Assembly: GCA_016584495.1 (NCBI GenBank)
Contig: WAID01000007.1
Coordinates: forward strand, 372,001 to 436,000
Reading direction: 5' to 3'
Length of the DNA stretch: 64,000 nt
DNA from: Celoporthe dispersa
Taxonomy: Eukaryota > Ascomycota > Sordariomycetes > Diaporthales > Cryphonectriaceae
The notes beneath the pieces were generated by a model. That model saw nothing but the letters and a program-made list of their open reading frames with translations. It searched no databases and was not told where the DNA came from. The translations under genes and the position numbers were made by a program. Each line of letters begins with the position of its first letter. The stretch's first letter is position 1. Shown one piece after another: positions 33,406 to 45,570 of the stretch.

Positions 33406-34293
33406 TCATATCTTGCCCGATCTTTCGTTGACCTTCTTGCGCAGAAGAGAAATCACCTCGGCTGGGTCCTGGGCCCCAAAAACAGCGCTGCCGGCCACGA
33501 TCACGTTCGCACCGGCATCGGCGGCCTGGTCGATGGTGCTGGGACCCAGTCCACCATCCACCTCGATGTTAAGTTCTGGATACCGTTTCCTCAGCTCCTG
33601 CACCTTGGGCAGCTCGCTTGCCATGAACTTCTGGCCTCCAAAACCCGGCTCCACCGTCATGATCAGCACCATCTATGGAGAAAGTCAGCGATTCCCTAGT
33701 ATAGCCGGCCTATGACAAGAGCCATGACCTACATCGGGCCTCTCTGCCTCGTTGGGGTTCTCCAAGATGTCCCACAGCACATCCACACTGGTCTTGGGTT
33801 TGATCGCAATGCCGGCCTGCAGGCCGCAGCTGTGAATATACCGGATCAGGTCCTTGGGGTTTGTCTTTTGGTCGGAATGGCCGCTCGGGGCTTCTGCGGC
33901 AGTGGAGAAGGCAGCCTCATAGTGGAAGCAGTACAGATCACAGCCGGCGTTCTGGAACTCCTTGACCCATCGCTTGGGCTCGGCGATCATCATGTGGCAG
34001 TCGAAGGTGCCGCGGCCGTGGCGAACGGTGGGCTTCTCGACGTGAGAGCGGATCTTGGCCACGATAGGGGCACCGAAGGTTATGTTTGGGACAAAGTGGC
34101 CATCCCTGGGAGTGATTATGGTCAGCAAGGGGAGGGGGGGAAGAAAGGCGAAGACTTTAGCTATGAGTCGACATACATGATATCAACATGAAGCCAGTCG
34201 GCGCCCTGGTCCATTGTCTTCGCACATTCTGACCCTAGCTTGGCAAAAGTCCGCCGATAGGATAGAGGGTGCAATAATCGCGCTCGGGGCCAT
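33406..34293 (-). CDS. RPE1: Ribulose-phosphate 3-epimerase
   Basis: Interconverts D-ribulose 5-phosphate and D-xylulose 5-phosphate in the non-oxidative pentose phosphate pathway, in the cytosol. Exons: 34,293-34,177, 34,105-33,733 and 33,672-33,406, with introns of 71 and 60 bp (GT-AG). Family words: MAPSAIIAPSILSADF, then HVDIMDGHFVPNITFG with a metal/catalytic Asp, FDCHMMI with a metal His, MTVEPGFGGQKF, EVDGGLGPSTI with the second catalytic Asp, and AGSAVFGA at the phosphate site. Corrected length 251 residues, normal for fungi. The frame breaks once: the A run at 34,245-34,248 (TTTT on the coding strand) has one base too many between SADF and AKLGSE. As the gene is a single-copy metabolic gene, sequencing error is more likely than decay. 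Confidence 0.92.
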
Positions 34294-35105
34294 CTTGATG
34301 ATTCAGTTCTGTTGAGTCTGGCTCTACGCAGGAGTAGTTGCGACTGCAATTGAAGATTTGCGCCTGCAGCCCATATCAGCCTGGCCACAAGTATAGCGGG
34401 TCGCGGGGGAGGGGCACAGGGGTGGATTTGAGCCAGTGACGTCGATGCTTGGCTGCGGTACACTCTTCCCTTAGGAGTCAGTCACTACGTAAGTATTTAG
34501 CGGGGTAGTCGCCTGTACACTGTAAGGATTAGCGGCAGGCAATACAAGGGTATACATTAATGATCCTAGTGTCCAGTACGTACATTCAACAGAAAACCGT
34601 CAGCTTCCGTCTTGCCGACTTCCTCGTATGGAAACCATCAATTGCGTCCAAGAGCTATCGAGGGGTCAATCATCTGCCGCAAGTCTGGAAAAGGCCGACA
34701 GAGACTGCTGATTGCCGCTCTGGTCTCGCTGTAATTCCCTGAGTGGTAAGCGACAGTGCGAGGTTCCGAAGTTACCAAAGTACAAAGTACTGCGCCTAGT
34801 AGGTTCAACTGGTCTGATCTGAGAAGTGTTGGGGAATCGAAGTCGGTGCAAACTTTACCACCACCTCGAGCACGGGTCCGACCTTCGTCTCCGAACAACG
34901 TCTCTACGTCCTGCTGGTCCGTCGCCGCGAGCTGACCTGTGGTATTATGCACGCATGGTGACCGTCACGATTACCACTTACATTACATCATCACCAACAC
35001 ATTGTCACGAACTGTGGCAAACCACCCCTTCTTTTCCTTTGCCAAAAAAACAAAAAATTAATCTTGCACTCTCACATTTCCCTGATCAAATTTCAAACAG
35101 CCACT
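34294..35105. promoter_or_regulatory. Divergent intergenic region
   Basis: 812 bp between the RPE start and the questin-oxidase-like start. An A-rich stretch (35,043-35,057) lies 50 bp before the plus-strand ATG. No recognisable operator. Confidence 0.4.
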
Positions 35106-36353
35106 ATGCTGTCCTACATCTACGGCCGGCTGGTCGGCTCGTCTGCCCACCAGGCTATCCACCTCGAACCCGTCAAAGTTTACGCTGTTGAGTCCAACCC
35201 AGACAAGCGCCCTCGAACGCTCAAGCACCTCCTCCGCGCCAACCATGTCAACCACGCCATTCTCTATCACTCGCTACGTTACCACAACCATCTACCACAT
35301 ATTCTCGGCTCTGCTTACATCCTCGGTGCCTCGATTCCTCAGCTTCACACAATCTACGACGAAGAGTCCAAGGAGCTTGAACCTTGGCCCGACAGCCCCG
35401 AGGAGATCACTGAGGACGACTGGAGGGACTTCCTGGGTCAGAGAAATTACCAGAGGGCCTTCGTTGATTTCTTCGAAGACCAGTTGGCCACCAGGAAGGC
35501 AAACTATGAGTGGAAGAAGGTCGTCCAGGAGTTCATGTTTGCTCCTCCCGACGGTGGCGCGCCCCTCATCAACAATGTCATCGCCGGTCTAGGCCACCCC
35601 CTGATACATCTAGGCTATGCATACGAGATAGACAGTAAAGAGGTCGCCATCGAAGCCCTGGCCATGACCGCCACACAGTACGATTTCATGCACAAATATC
35701 TCGACGACTCCAAATACTCGCGCCCGCCGCCAAAGGGAGCCTTCTCCTCCACCTCGCCCTCGGACATCCTTGATAGGATCCGGAGTGATGGCAGACTCGA
35801 TGGCGTGTTCGATGGGCACGAGGGCTCCGGCGATATCGAGACCTTATTCAGTGAGCATGAGGACCTGGTGTTGGAATACTGGAATGCCTGGTGTCTCGGT
35901 CAAGACCCTGTCAGACGTTTCCAGGAGAGCCAGGAAGCTGCCACTGCCCTGCTTGTCGCCACTGTCCCCCCTGGGACCCATTCATACAAGTTCCGGGTTG
36001 TCCACCTGCTCACCACAAGCCATGCCGTGCGCATTCTGCTGCCGTTCATCCCAACCGAATTCCATGTTTCGCTGGTGCGGCAGTGGTGGCTGTTCACCCT
36101 GGCCGTCTACATCGCCGAGCTGAGACCCAAGATTGATCCAGACAATGTCCCGTGGCCGGAGGGCTCCGCGGCTAAGACATGGTCATACGTTGAGGATAAG
36201 GCCCTGAAGTCGCGGTGGGCCACGGATGCGCACTTTGTGAAAGCGGTCAGGGCCATGAGGGAGGCCGCCAGCACATGGGGGGACGTCCACGAGCGCTACC
36301 TCGCCTCCGCCGTCAGGTTTGTGGATGACTTTGAAGGATGGACATTTTCATAA
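35106..36353 (+). CDS. Questin-oxidase-like protein (DUF4243 family)
   Basis: A 415-residue single-exon protein; the ATG at 35,106 is the first in the frame. It reads as a full-length member of the questin oxidase-like family (for example AflY/HypA and GedK). Those enzymes act in aromatic polyketide pathways, where questin oxidase performs a Baeyer-Villiger-type ring opening of an anthraquinone. Family features: LLRANHVNHAILYHSLRYHNHLPHILGSAYILGAS, WRDFLG, INNVIAGLGHPLIHLGYAYE, and FRVVHLLTTSHAVRILLPF, with conserved His residues in place of a cofactor site. No polyketide synthase or other pathway gene lies nearby, so a secondary-metabolite role is not supported here. Confidence 0.85.
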   Translation: MLSYIYGRLVGSSAHQAIHLEPVKVYAVESNPDKRPRTLKHLLRANHVNHAILYHSLRYHNHLPHILGSAYILGASIPQLHTIYDEESKELEPWPDSPEEITEDDWRDFLGQRNYQRAFVDFFEDQLATRKANYEWKKVVQEFMFAPPDGGAPLINNVIAGLGHPLIHLGYAYEIDSKEVAIEALAMTATQYDFMHKYLDDSKYSRPPPKGAFSSTSPSDILDRIRSDGRLDGVFDGHEGSGDIETLFSEHEDLVLEYWNAWCLGQDPVRRFQESQEAATALLVATVPPGTHSYKFRVVHLLTTSHAVRILLPFIPTEFHVSLVRQWWLFTLAVYIAELRPKIDPDNVPWPEGSAAKTWSYVEDKALKSRWATDAHFVKAVRAMREAASTWGDVHERYLASAVRFVDDFEGWTFS

Positions 36354-37531
36354 CGCAGCCATCGGAAGCTCGGAACGTCTAGCAGACTTCTGCCGTCGTG
36401 TTAATTAGTGAGTTTTACTAAATTGAAAGCCAACAAGGGTCAAAATTATCTGTTTTCAACCACTACCGGCCTTGTGCGCCTTGGTCAAGTTATTCGAGGC
36501 ATCCGGCGTGTGAAGGCCCGCCCCGTCAGCCAGCTCATCATCTCCTTAGCGATTCAACACCTGTGGCAAAAATGAGATAGTGGGCAATTCGGCTGCAAGT
36601 CGCATGACTTAGTGTTCTGTGCTGCAAACAAGGAATTCCAAAGTCGGGCACGTTAGGCCTGGATCAGAAAAACACTCTTGTATGCGCGGCATGAATTTCC
36701 AATGCCATGCGCACGCAGTTGAGAAGAGCACGCGTCGGCCCCCTTTTCCCCCTCGGAACGCCCGCTGCGCCTCGGCAGACGTGGTGCTTGGCTCCCCACC
36801 AAGTGCTCGACATCCACTGCATTTAGCCCCGCCTTGTCATCTTGGCGCCAACTTTGGCTATGCTACCAGCTGCTATGCTGCCAGATACCAGTGATTGTCG
36901 TAGCAGCAGGTGGAGGGCTTTCTCAGCTGTCAACTGGAAAGAGAGAGAGAGAGAGAGAGCACAAGTCAAGTTCCGACAGTCATGCGCACAGTCATACTCT
37001 CCCTTGTTGGCGCAGCTTATTTCTCAGCTACAAGGCGGCCAACAGCCGCTGCGGAGGACGGCCCTCCTGTCATCAGGTGACGGAACCTAAAGTCTATGAT
37101 CCTTCTGAATAGCCAGCAGCCAGCTTCTGACTTCACAGCAAGAGCGAGAGAGTATACCGGAGCTCGGCTCGTGCCCGGTCCTCAGATTCAATGATTACAG
37201 GTGGAGAGTGATCATTATCGCTTACCACACCTTGTCCTCTTTGTTTTCATCGATCCAGTACTTACTGCTCCTTGGGCTAGTATCGACCCGAGGTGGTGTT
37301 CACTGGGTCTGAAAGGGCCACTCGATATCTCTGACCACTACACGTCAAACAAGCGATTTCGACCGTACCGAGTCTTTCTCTGAGCCTACACGAGCGTACC
37401 TTTACCTACCAGCCGAACGCCCTGCACCATAACGCTGCACAGCCACCGGTCTCTGTGCTGCAGTATCTTGTGCTGTTCTATCTGCGTCCGACCGACCAGC
37501 AGAGCGACAGGCCCGGATCACAGTCGCAAAC
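36354..37531. promoter_or_regulatory. Intergenic, 1.2 kb, upstream of the Sel1-repeat gene
   Basis: No coding signal. A (GA)n microsatellite lies at 36,941-36,959, and the last 200 bases are pyrimidine-rich, as expected of a leader. This is the likely promoter and 5' leader of the gene at 37,532. Confidence 0.45.
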
Positions 37532-40032
37532 ATGGGATTGCGAGATATTCTCAAGAAGAAGGACAGGATAGAAGAGAGTCATGACGACAGGAGGAATGAT
37601 ACCGTAAATACGCTGCAGGCGCCCGAGTTCACCTTCCTGCGCTCCGACACGCACACACAGGAGGTCATACACCCACCGAGCTCGCCAGCCAGCATGATCG
37701 AGGGTCACGGAGCCGACTACCTTAGCGCAAACGACGCCCACTCCCCGCCGGGTGGTTCTCGTTCCCGGCGCCTGTCCGATGTGCTCCGGCCCAGCCGTCC
37801 ATCCCGGGGCTCTTCGGTGTCGAGCAGGAACAGCAGCAACACGCCGGACAGGCCCTCGGCCGGCCGGCGTCTCTCGCAGCGCCTGCATCTGTCGAGATCC
37901 CCAGCGAGCTCCGAGAACGTCCCGATCGACCTCCCCGAGATCATCACAACCACGGCCGACCAGGGCGCCGACAGAGACGTTACTGAATTGCAGTGGGAGA
38001 AGCGTGCTACGATCCTCGCCAAGACTGCCAATGAGAACGAGATGCTGCACCGAAGCGGACCCCCTCGCCGGCGGGCCGGATGAGCCCAGCTGCTGAAAAG
38101 GATGGCTTTGAGAGCCTGCGTGCTGTCGACGATGGGACTGGGGCAGACCCACAGAATGGTGTGGCCAGCACGCCGGGCATCGATAAGGATATACAGGAGG
38201 CGATACGCCTGCACGAGGAGGGCGACCTTCGGCAGTCAACTAGACTCTTTGGTGTCCTGGCGGATCCTAATGGGGCGAACAATCCGCTGAGCCAGGTTCT
38301 TTATGGCCTTGCTTTGAGGTAAGTGACAAGAGCGTTGCCTAGGGGGTGGGCTGGTTGCTGGCATGCTCGTCGCCATATGCCATCTCTGCGACAAGGCAGG
38401 CTGCCTCTCCTGAATCTGTGGGATGACTCGTCCGTCACAAGACCTCTAGAGCCTAGTGATGTGTCTGCGCCCCTGCTGCAAGTCTGGCGATTTTTTTCCA
38501 AGGCAGAGGGACACTATAGCATTGCCGCGCAAAGCCCAAGTGCTCTCCATGGCTGTTGATCTTCATAAACGGACAGCAGTTCGATCAGGGAGAATACAAA
38601 CGCTGACAACGGCCTGATATAGGCATGGTTGGGGCTGCGAACCGGAGCCTGAAAGAGCAATCTTCTTCCTTTCAGCGGCTGCGAAGAACGCCGCCGATGT
38701 CGAGAGCCTGGCACTGCAGGCTGGCTTGAAAAAAGGCGGTGCGGCGAAGGGAGAGTTGGTCCTGGCAATCTTTGAATTGGCCAACTGCTTTCGCCACGGT
38801 TGGGGTATCGAAAGGGACCCCCTGGCTGCCAAACAAGTGAGTCGGAGCTTCTACATGTGCACGATTATGCCTACGTTCTGAAAGTTCACGTTGGACGGGA
38901 TACTGAGCGGACCTGGAGCCGTGGCTAATGACATTTTCTTTGGCGATAGTACTACGAAACAGCCGCGAACCTGGGGGATACTGGTAAGTGCAGCCTCACA
39001 CTACACACCAATAGCCCGTGGCGCCGAATGTATGGGCGAGTTGTAGCTGATCGTTTCTACTTAAGACGCAATGAACGAGGTCGCCTGGTGCTATCTGGAG
39101 GGCTTCGGCTGCAAGAAAGACAAGGTGAGGCGTTCTCCTCTCACTCTTCTGCCATATCATGGCTTCAATCGCTCCAAAGGGCCTCTCAGAGCACACAAGC
39201 AATGAGAGAGCCAGAAACGATCGTCCTCTCATGGCTGTAGCCCTCGTAACCCGACAGGGGTGCGTGAGGTTGTGCACACGATCGAGATCTGCCGAACCTC
39301 AACGTTGGGCATCAACGAAGAAGCACTACTTCGACACATTTGCAGCTGTAGGATTCTCGACAAATCATTTCACAAGGCTAACATCTTGCTTTCTTAGTAT
39401 GCCGCGGCCAAGTACTACCGGTTGGCTGAGAAGAACGGAAATAAGACATTGGGCAACTCTTGGTAGGTCACAGAGCTGTCTTTTCGTGTCCGTCTCTGGA
39501 TGATACTGCTATCGATGCCCGAGCAGGGCTGTAGCAGGAACGACTGCTCGATGGCGAGGTCGATCGAGATGACCGTGGCTGTGTCAGGTGCAAGTGCTCT
39601 GTCTTCTGTCCACCATCACGCTGGGAAACATCCCGCTGGGCAACGCGTGTCTCAACCGGCTTCCTCGCACGACCAATGATAGGGGTCGGACTTCTTCCAC
39701 TGCTCCCCAGTCTGCGTTGCATGCGTCATGTCCCCTTCCGGGCTGTGTCGCCTCATTTCGGCGTTGCTGGCTCTTGCGGTCTCGTGTGGGGCTCGCAGCC
39801 TTTGAGAGATCATTGGTGCTGCCCTCTTCGTGCGCTGGAGGATCTGCCGCCTCACTCCGTGCAGAGGTCTGCCTGTGCACGGCGTAGTGCAGTCTAAGCC
39901 ACTTTCACTTATCTTCGTCGGGAAACTAGACTCAGCTCGACCTGATGAGTCTTGAACTTGATGCTGACGCGGTGATGCAGGATCTGGAAGGAGAAGTACG
40001 GCCCGGTTGAAGAAGAGCGCGGCAAGAAATAG
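37532..40032 (+). CDS. Sel1-repeat protein, fission yeast nif1-like
   Basis: Sel1/TPR-type scaffolding protein resembling S. pombe Nif1 (a binding partner and inhibitor of the Nim1 kinase) and yeast Dsf2. Exons: 37,532-38,318, 38,623-38,836, 38,950-38,983, 39,066-39,124, 39,398-39,462 and 39,981-40,032; all introns GT-AG, the first (304 bp) and last (518 bp) long for this window. The N-terminus MGLRDILKKKDRIEESH followed by EFTFLRSDTHTQE is a family signature. It is followed by a Ser/Pro/Arg-rich, probably phosphorylated region with a QWEKRA segment, then Sel1 repeats from about residue 205 (QVLYGLALRHGWG, ELANCFRHGWGIERDPLAAKQYYETAANLGD, YAAAKYYRLAEKNG). It ends WIWKEKYGP. The frame breaks once: the C run at 38,060-38,064 is one base short. 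Corrected length 403 residues. Confidence 0.82.
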
Positions 40033-43000
40033 GCGCGAGCCAAGCTATTCGGGCCCGTTGGTCTCCCATTATATTCGTGTCTACCGAATCATTCCGGTCT
40101 TCAGGGGCTTATGTGACTGAGCAGGGCCTCTCGAACCTGTCACCTGCGACCTGGACACCCAATGGTCCGCAGGGAAATTAATGTTCGGGCGGAAGTGTGT
40201 ACATCGGGGGAAGGGGGGCGTCAGTCTCCGCTAACCACCTAGTATTTCTCGGAACCGTGTCTTCTTCGCTAGCCTGCCGTTGCTGGGCCTCTGCATCGAC
40301 TACGAGGCCTGGTGTGCCGAGAGGGCTGATCCGGCTGCGCAGCGTCACTATCAGCCGGGTGGACGGACTTTCGTCCTGTCGTGTGACGGAAGCAGGCCCG
40401 ATTGGAATCAAAAGCTTTCAGCCTTGGCCTGCTGGGCCTTAGAACCTGTGCAGGAGCCCGCTTATAGAAGGACGCTAGCAATACGGTGGTACTCTCTACG
40501 GTAGTTGCAGTGAGAAGAGAATTGTCGTATGTTACATTCTCTAAGACGTCGTACCATTCCGCCCACCGGGAGAAAGGTGGATCACAGCTATGAGACACAA
40601 CAAAATATTCGTCACAGGTAGGTTACAATTGTGACTGCTTTGTCCTCGGGCGCTTCGTGGCTGGGTGGAAGGATTCGACGTCGACGAGCCCGTGACTCAC
40701 CCTTCTCACCTGCAACAACAAGTCCTGGCTTTGCTAGACCAGACGGTCATGAGTAGATGAGCTGGATTTCGGTGCTGCATTACGGACGGCTGCTTTCGAC
40801 CTGGCTTTTCACCAGCTCTCTGTTTTATTTTCTTTTTCTTTCTTCTTTTCCCTTGGGATCACAGCAAACGTCGCACGTAGAGACTCGTCGGAAGAACATG
40901 CTTGCACTAGATACGGCCACTCAACAGCACTCTGGGGCGCCGCTTATAGTGCTTATGACTCTGTGGCTGCAACGTGCCGCGTCTTTCATGCGGGTGAGCA
41001 GTGGTACCCGAACCAATATGCGAGGTCAGCGCAGCAGGAAGCCCGAGAGTTCCGTTGAGGCGTGCGATCGTGATCTCTGGTGGTGCCTCCTTCGTGACAT
41101 GCCCGCTGGCTCCTTCCCTCGCCCACTCCATGTCTTACGACGAATCAGACAATGGAGCGCACATCACCAGAGAGTCTAGTCAATGTTGGGTTTTCGTCTC
41201 TGGATGACACTCAAGACTATTTCTTGTGCCTCTCTCTGGAGCGGCTGATATTCCGTCGTTAGCGCATCGTCCGCCTGCGGGCGGTTCCGCAATGAAAGGG
41301 CGTGCCACAAGGCCGCCGAGCTCGACTTGCGCTCCTCTCCTCCAGACTAGATCGTAATTTGCGACTGCTGCTTCTGGACAAAGAAGCTGACGTGCAGTCT
41401 GGAGTGTCGTCCTACACCAGGGCTATTGCAGATCGTCCGTCGTTGCAAAAGATACGTACTCACTCCTTCACTCACATATGAGCCCCAAGGGGAAAAAATA
41501 AAATAAAAAACAATCCTGACATGTGCTGGTTGGTGATTGTCGATCACTTCAGTCAAGTTCTTCTTCAGCTGACAAGGACCTGGGTGCCCAGTTGTGCCAT
41601 CAGGCTGGTCTGCGGGGCGGTCCTGGCAGCAGAAGAGAGTCGAGATTTGTTTAGCTTGGGCATCTGCCCAGGTCATCTGCTATCCCAAGCGGACCACTCC
41701 ACGTCTCACACGACATGACGATACCGCACCTGTCTAACGTATCGTAGGCCCGGGCCTCCCTCCCTCCCCATTGGGATGTAACATGAACCATCCCTCCTTC
41801 CTCTTCACACTACATTGTGGAGGGTCGGGTTGTGGCCACACACATGACGGACGAGGGGAGAAGGGGGGAGGGGGAGTGACTTGACACAGAGTGCGACGAG
41901 GCCAGAAGATCCAGCCCACCATCACGGTGCACCGCAGTTTTCTAGTGCTCCTTCTCGGGGATGGTGTGGTGCCCAATCATACCCTGGCCCCTCTCTAGAG
42001 CAAGCCTATGTCATTCCTTGGTTCGTGCATGTCTAAGACATCTAATCTTCCCGATTCGGGCTGATGATGATTGATGAAAACCTTGGATATGGACTGAGAC
42101 ATTGCTGGGTCAAATCGTATGTTCCCTGATTCCCTGACTTCGGGTGATTTCGATGGGCACGGCCTGCTCAGGCTAGGCAAGAATAATTGCATACCGGCAT
42201 AGAGTAGAGGTCGTATGTCGTGAAGCACTCTACAAGGGAAAAAGGTGGCCTCGGAGCGGGCGGCGACCAGATAGACTAGGAATAGCAAGAGAAAGATTCA
42301 GAACCGGACTGTAATGATAGTAAAAGAAACGTCGAGGTTTCATGCGTCGTATTAGCTTTGAAATTCAGCTACAGAAGTTCATCATCGGACATGCATTCAT
42401 CCCAGAGCGCAATCCCCAAGTCTAAACTAGAAACCCAGCGACGTCTATAGTCTTGGGCTCGAAGCTTCCCTCCATGCGTGTTCGGACGTCCACCTGTGAA
42501 CCACACCTTGTCTCGTTCCCAGGCCTGAGTTCATGAGTCTAGGGCAGACCCGTTGCGTCTCATCCCGTCCCTTCACCATTTTCAGGCTCCCCTCCCTTCG
42601 GCTCCTCAACTTGAATGATGGTCGAAAATTGGAAATCCGTGTACATAAGAAACTTGTAATTCAAAGGAGTGTGTACTCCGTCGTGAGACGATCGAGTGAG
42701 ACCCTGTAAACCGACGATGCTCGTCCCGCCCTCTTCCTCTCTTGCTCGTAAGAGCCAATGCGGACAACCAAAGTGTCATCCTCTCTCTGCCCACTCCTCC
42801 GTTTGCGGCTGTCGATGGACAGACTGTTGTTGTTATTGTTGACAATTGTCCTAGATAGGACTCTGATGGGTTGCACCCGAATGTGCCAGATGTCGATCTC
42901 TGGACGTGAAGGGCCCAAGAGCTCTGGAGATCTGTCCTGTCGATGCCGTGACGAAATTCCCGAAACCAAACCAGCCCCATCGCAGCAGGAATATCGGCGC

Positions 43001-43543
43001 ACTGCCATTTCCAAGATGTAAGAATCCCTGGCCCTGACCCTCTCCCAGATCCCAATCCCGCTATATGAAACACTATGACTAAGAAAAAGTAAACCCAGAG
43101 AATTTCCCACAAAACATCGCTAGAAATCACAACGCTCGCTGAACTGCTGAAAAGGAAATCAACCAAACCACAGAAAGGAACCTTGCGAGACCGACCCGCA
43201 AAAGTCAAACTCGCTTACAAAGACATCAATGAAAAACCCAGATCCTCAAAGACAAGAAGGAAAAGGAAAACAAGGAAAAATAAAGAAATGAAACCAAAAA
43301 AGTAAAAAAGTAAAAAAGGAAGAAAACAAAAAACAAAACAGAAACAAGGTGACAATCTTCGGGGTGTGCGTGAGCACAGTATGTAATGGCTGCGCGGGAG
43401 CGCTTCGAAGAATTGTATGTACCGCACATTGCAGAGCTCAGGAAATGCTGGAAAACACGCTAATGTAGTGGAGATGTCCGCAAAATAATCGAACTGTTTT
43501 CGCGGTGCTTTGATGCAACATCACATCGTAAGTTCGTCGTCAT
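40033..43543. other. 3.5 kb between convergent genes, no convincing gene
   Basis: The open frames here (for example 40,757-41,179 and 42,606-43,208 on the other strand) lack recognisable domains and fungal codon rhythm. The last 350 bp (about 43,200-43,540) are T-rich on the minus strand and fit a 3' untranslated region of the bZIP gene. The length is unusual for the space between two 3' ends. Confidence 0.5.
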
Positions 43544-45570
43544 TCATGTAGCGGCGGCAACGGTGGCGGTCTCGACAACGACATCACCGTCGGCGTCAGC
43601 GTCAGCGTCGGCGTCGGCATCAGCATCGGCGTCAGCGTCGCCATCTCGAGTGTTGGACTCGATCACCATTTTCGCGAAAGTCCGCACAACGTCGCCAGGG
43701 ATCTGGTCCCACAGGAGTGATCGCGTGTATACCTCAGCCTTGCCGTTGGACTTCATGGACGCAAGGGCCTCGGCGAGATTCCGCCTGCCCGGGCCGGTAG
43801 GCTTCTCCGCAGGCGCGTTCTGCAGGAAATCCTGCGACTGAACGCCGTCGTACTGCGCTGGAGTGAGACCGAAAAGCTGCTCGTTCTGCTGCTCCTGTGT
43901 CGGCTGGGTGAGGCCGTCTGACAATTCACCGAGCACGGAAGAGGCCACACCGTCGAGACCGCCTCCGAGAGCGGGCACAGACGCGGTGGGAGCTGCGGCC
44001 CAGGTCGTACCGGCAGGCTGAGAAGCCGCGGCATCCAGGCCGGCGGAGGCAGGCTGGGAAACGCCAGCATCCTTGAGGACATTCTCGAGCAGAGTGGCCG
44101 AAGCGGCGCGGACATCGTCAGAGACGCGAGGAATGCTGGGCTGCCTGCTGGACAGCACGAAGGCACCGACCAAGAAGAGCATGAAGAGGAGTCCGCCCTG
44201 GGCAGACGTCTTCTCGGCATCGGTGGGGAGGGCGACCTCCTGTTTCTTTGCCGGGACGACCTGCATCTCATGCTTGGCCTCGGGCTCCTCCATTGGGAAC
44301 TCGGCCCCGAACAGGCCCATGTTCTCCCAGGGGCCATCGGGACCATCCATGGCGATGTCGTCCATCTCGTCATCAAAGTGACCTCCGCTGGCGTATGCCT
44401 GACCAGGCAGGCCGCCACCCTGAGACATGGCAGCACCTTCCAGGCTCTGCACATGGCTCGTGAGGACGCTGACCTTCTTGCGCAGCTCGCCTGTCTCGAT
44501 GGTGTGGGTGCGCACCATTTCCTCTTTCTCGAACTTGAGCTGTTCGACGATGTGAACATCCTGTTGCCTCTCTCGGAACATCTGATCAAGCTGGGCGCGC
44601 AGCTGCTCGATCTCTGTCTCCATGTCGGTAATGATGCCCGTGAAATGCTTCTTCTCCTCCTCGAGGCGCTCCGTATGCAGCTTCTTCCTCTGCCTAGAGT
44701 CGAGGCTATGGGACACGTTAGCAGTAAGAATGGATCATAGCGTGGATTGCATATTACTTACGCGGCCTGCCGGTTGCGCAGCAAACGTTTCTGCTGCTTC
44801 AGCTCCTTGATCTCAGCCTCATCGTTGGACTGCGCGATCAGATGATCAATGTTGTTGAGTGTCCGCTCGGCTGGGATGTCGAAGCGAGCATTCTTCTTGC
44901 GGATGCCATCCCCTCTTCGGAGTTCATTGTGCGACCTGATCGTGGGGCTATTGTGCTTGCCATCCTTGACGCTTGACATCCAACCGTCCTTGGAGGATGA
45001 CTGCTGCATGGGCTGGCCGTTGATCGGAGGAGGAAATAAGGGGACTTGGTTGGCGGGGTTGATGAAAGGGCCTTGCCCGTGCATCTGTGGGCGCTGCTGG
45101 AAGAGAGGGGCTCCGTTGGCATCATATTCGGCCGGGGCGCCGTCGTACTGGACCATAGGGGTGCAGGCGTCAGGGCTGTTCATGGACCAAGGGTTGGTGG
45201 GCTGGGAGATGAAGGGCTGGGGATGTTGCTGCTGGTCCAGACGGAGGAAAGGGTTGTTGCTGTGGTTCTGTGGCTGGGGCTGAGGGTGCTGAGGCTCCAT
45301 GAAGGGGTTGTTGGACGGGACAGACTCCATCTCGGCAGACCAGGTCTCAGGCTTGGGTGAGAACATGGAAGTTGAGACCGCGAAAGATTCCCTTCTGCTG
45401 TCGACAAGGGTCGGCGACATCTCGAGGCTCGAGTCCATTGAGTTCTGGTCCAGGACGTTGTCGTCTAGTACGCAGTCGTCGTCCTCAAATAACTTCTGCG
45501 GGGTTTGCGCCGTGTCCACCGGCAACCCGGAGTCGGGGTAATAGTTTTGCATCTGGACAGGAGACCCCAT
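43544..45570 (-). CDS. bZIP transcription factor with a predicted membrane segment
   Basis: A sequence-specific DNA-binding protein of 656 residues. Exon 1 is 45,570-44,762 and exon 2 is 44,705-43,544; the 56-bp intron cuts the basic region. The N-terminal half is Gln/Pro/Asn-rich, activation-like. The basic region reads RLLRNRQAALDSRQRKK, which fits the bZIP signature N-x2-AA-x3-R, and is followed by a leucine-type coiled coil to about residue 350 with Leu/Met/Ile heptads. A hydrophobic stretch LLFMLFLVGAFVLSS at about 440-456 could span a membrane, as in ATF6/CREB3-type factors released by proteolysis; a chance hydrophobic patch is possible. The C-terminus carries an Asp-Ala dipeptide run (about 625-645) encoded by a GAC-GCN minisatellite. 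The frame is clean. It has a very large gene-free 5' side, as developmental regulators often have. Confidence 0.88.

Noticed and set aside
35106..36353. Secondary-metabolite cluster suggested by the questin-oxidase-like gene and the monooxygenase
   Set aside because: No polyketide synthase, NRPS, transporter or pathway regulator near them; they are 21 kb apart among housekeeping genes.
42606..43208. 200-codon frame downstream of the bZIP gene
   Set aside because: No motif and lies where the bZIP 3' untranslated region is expected.
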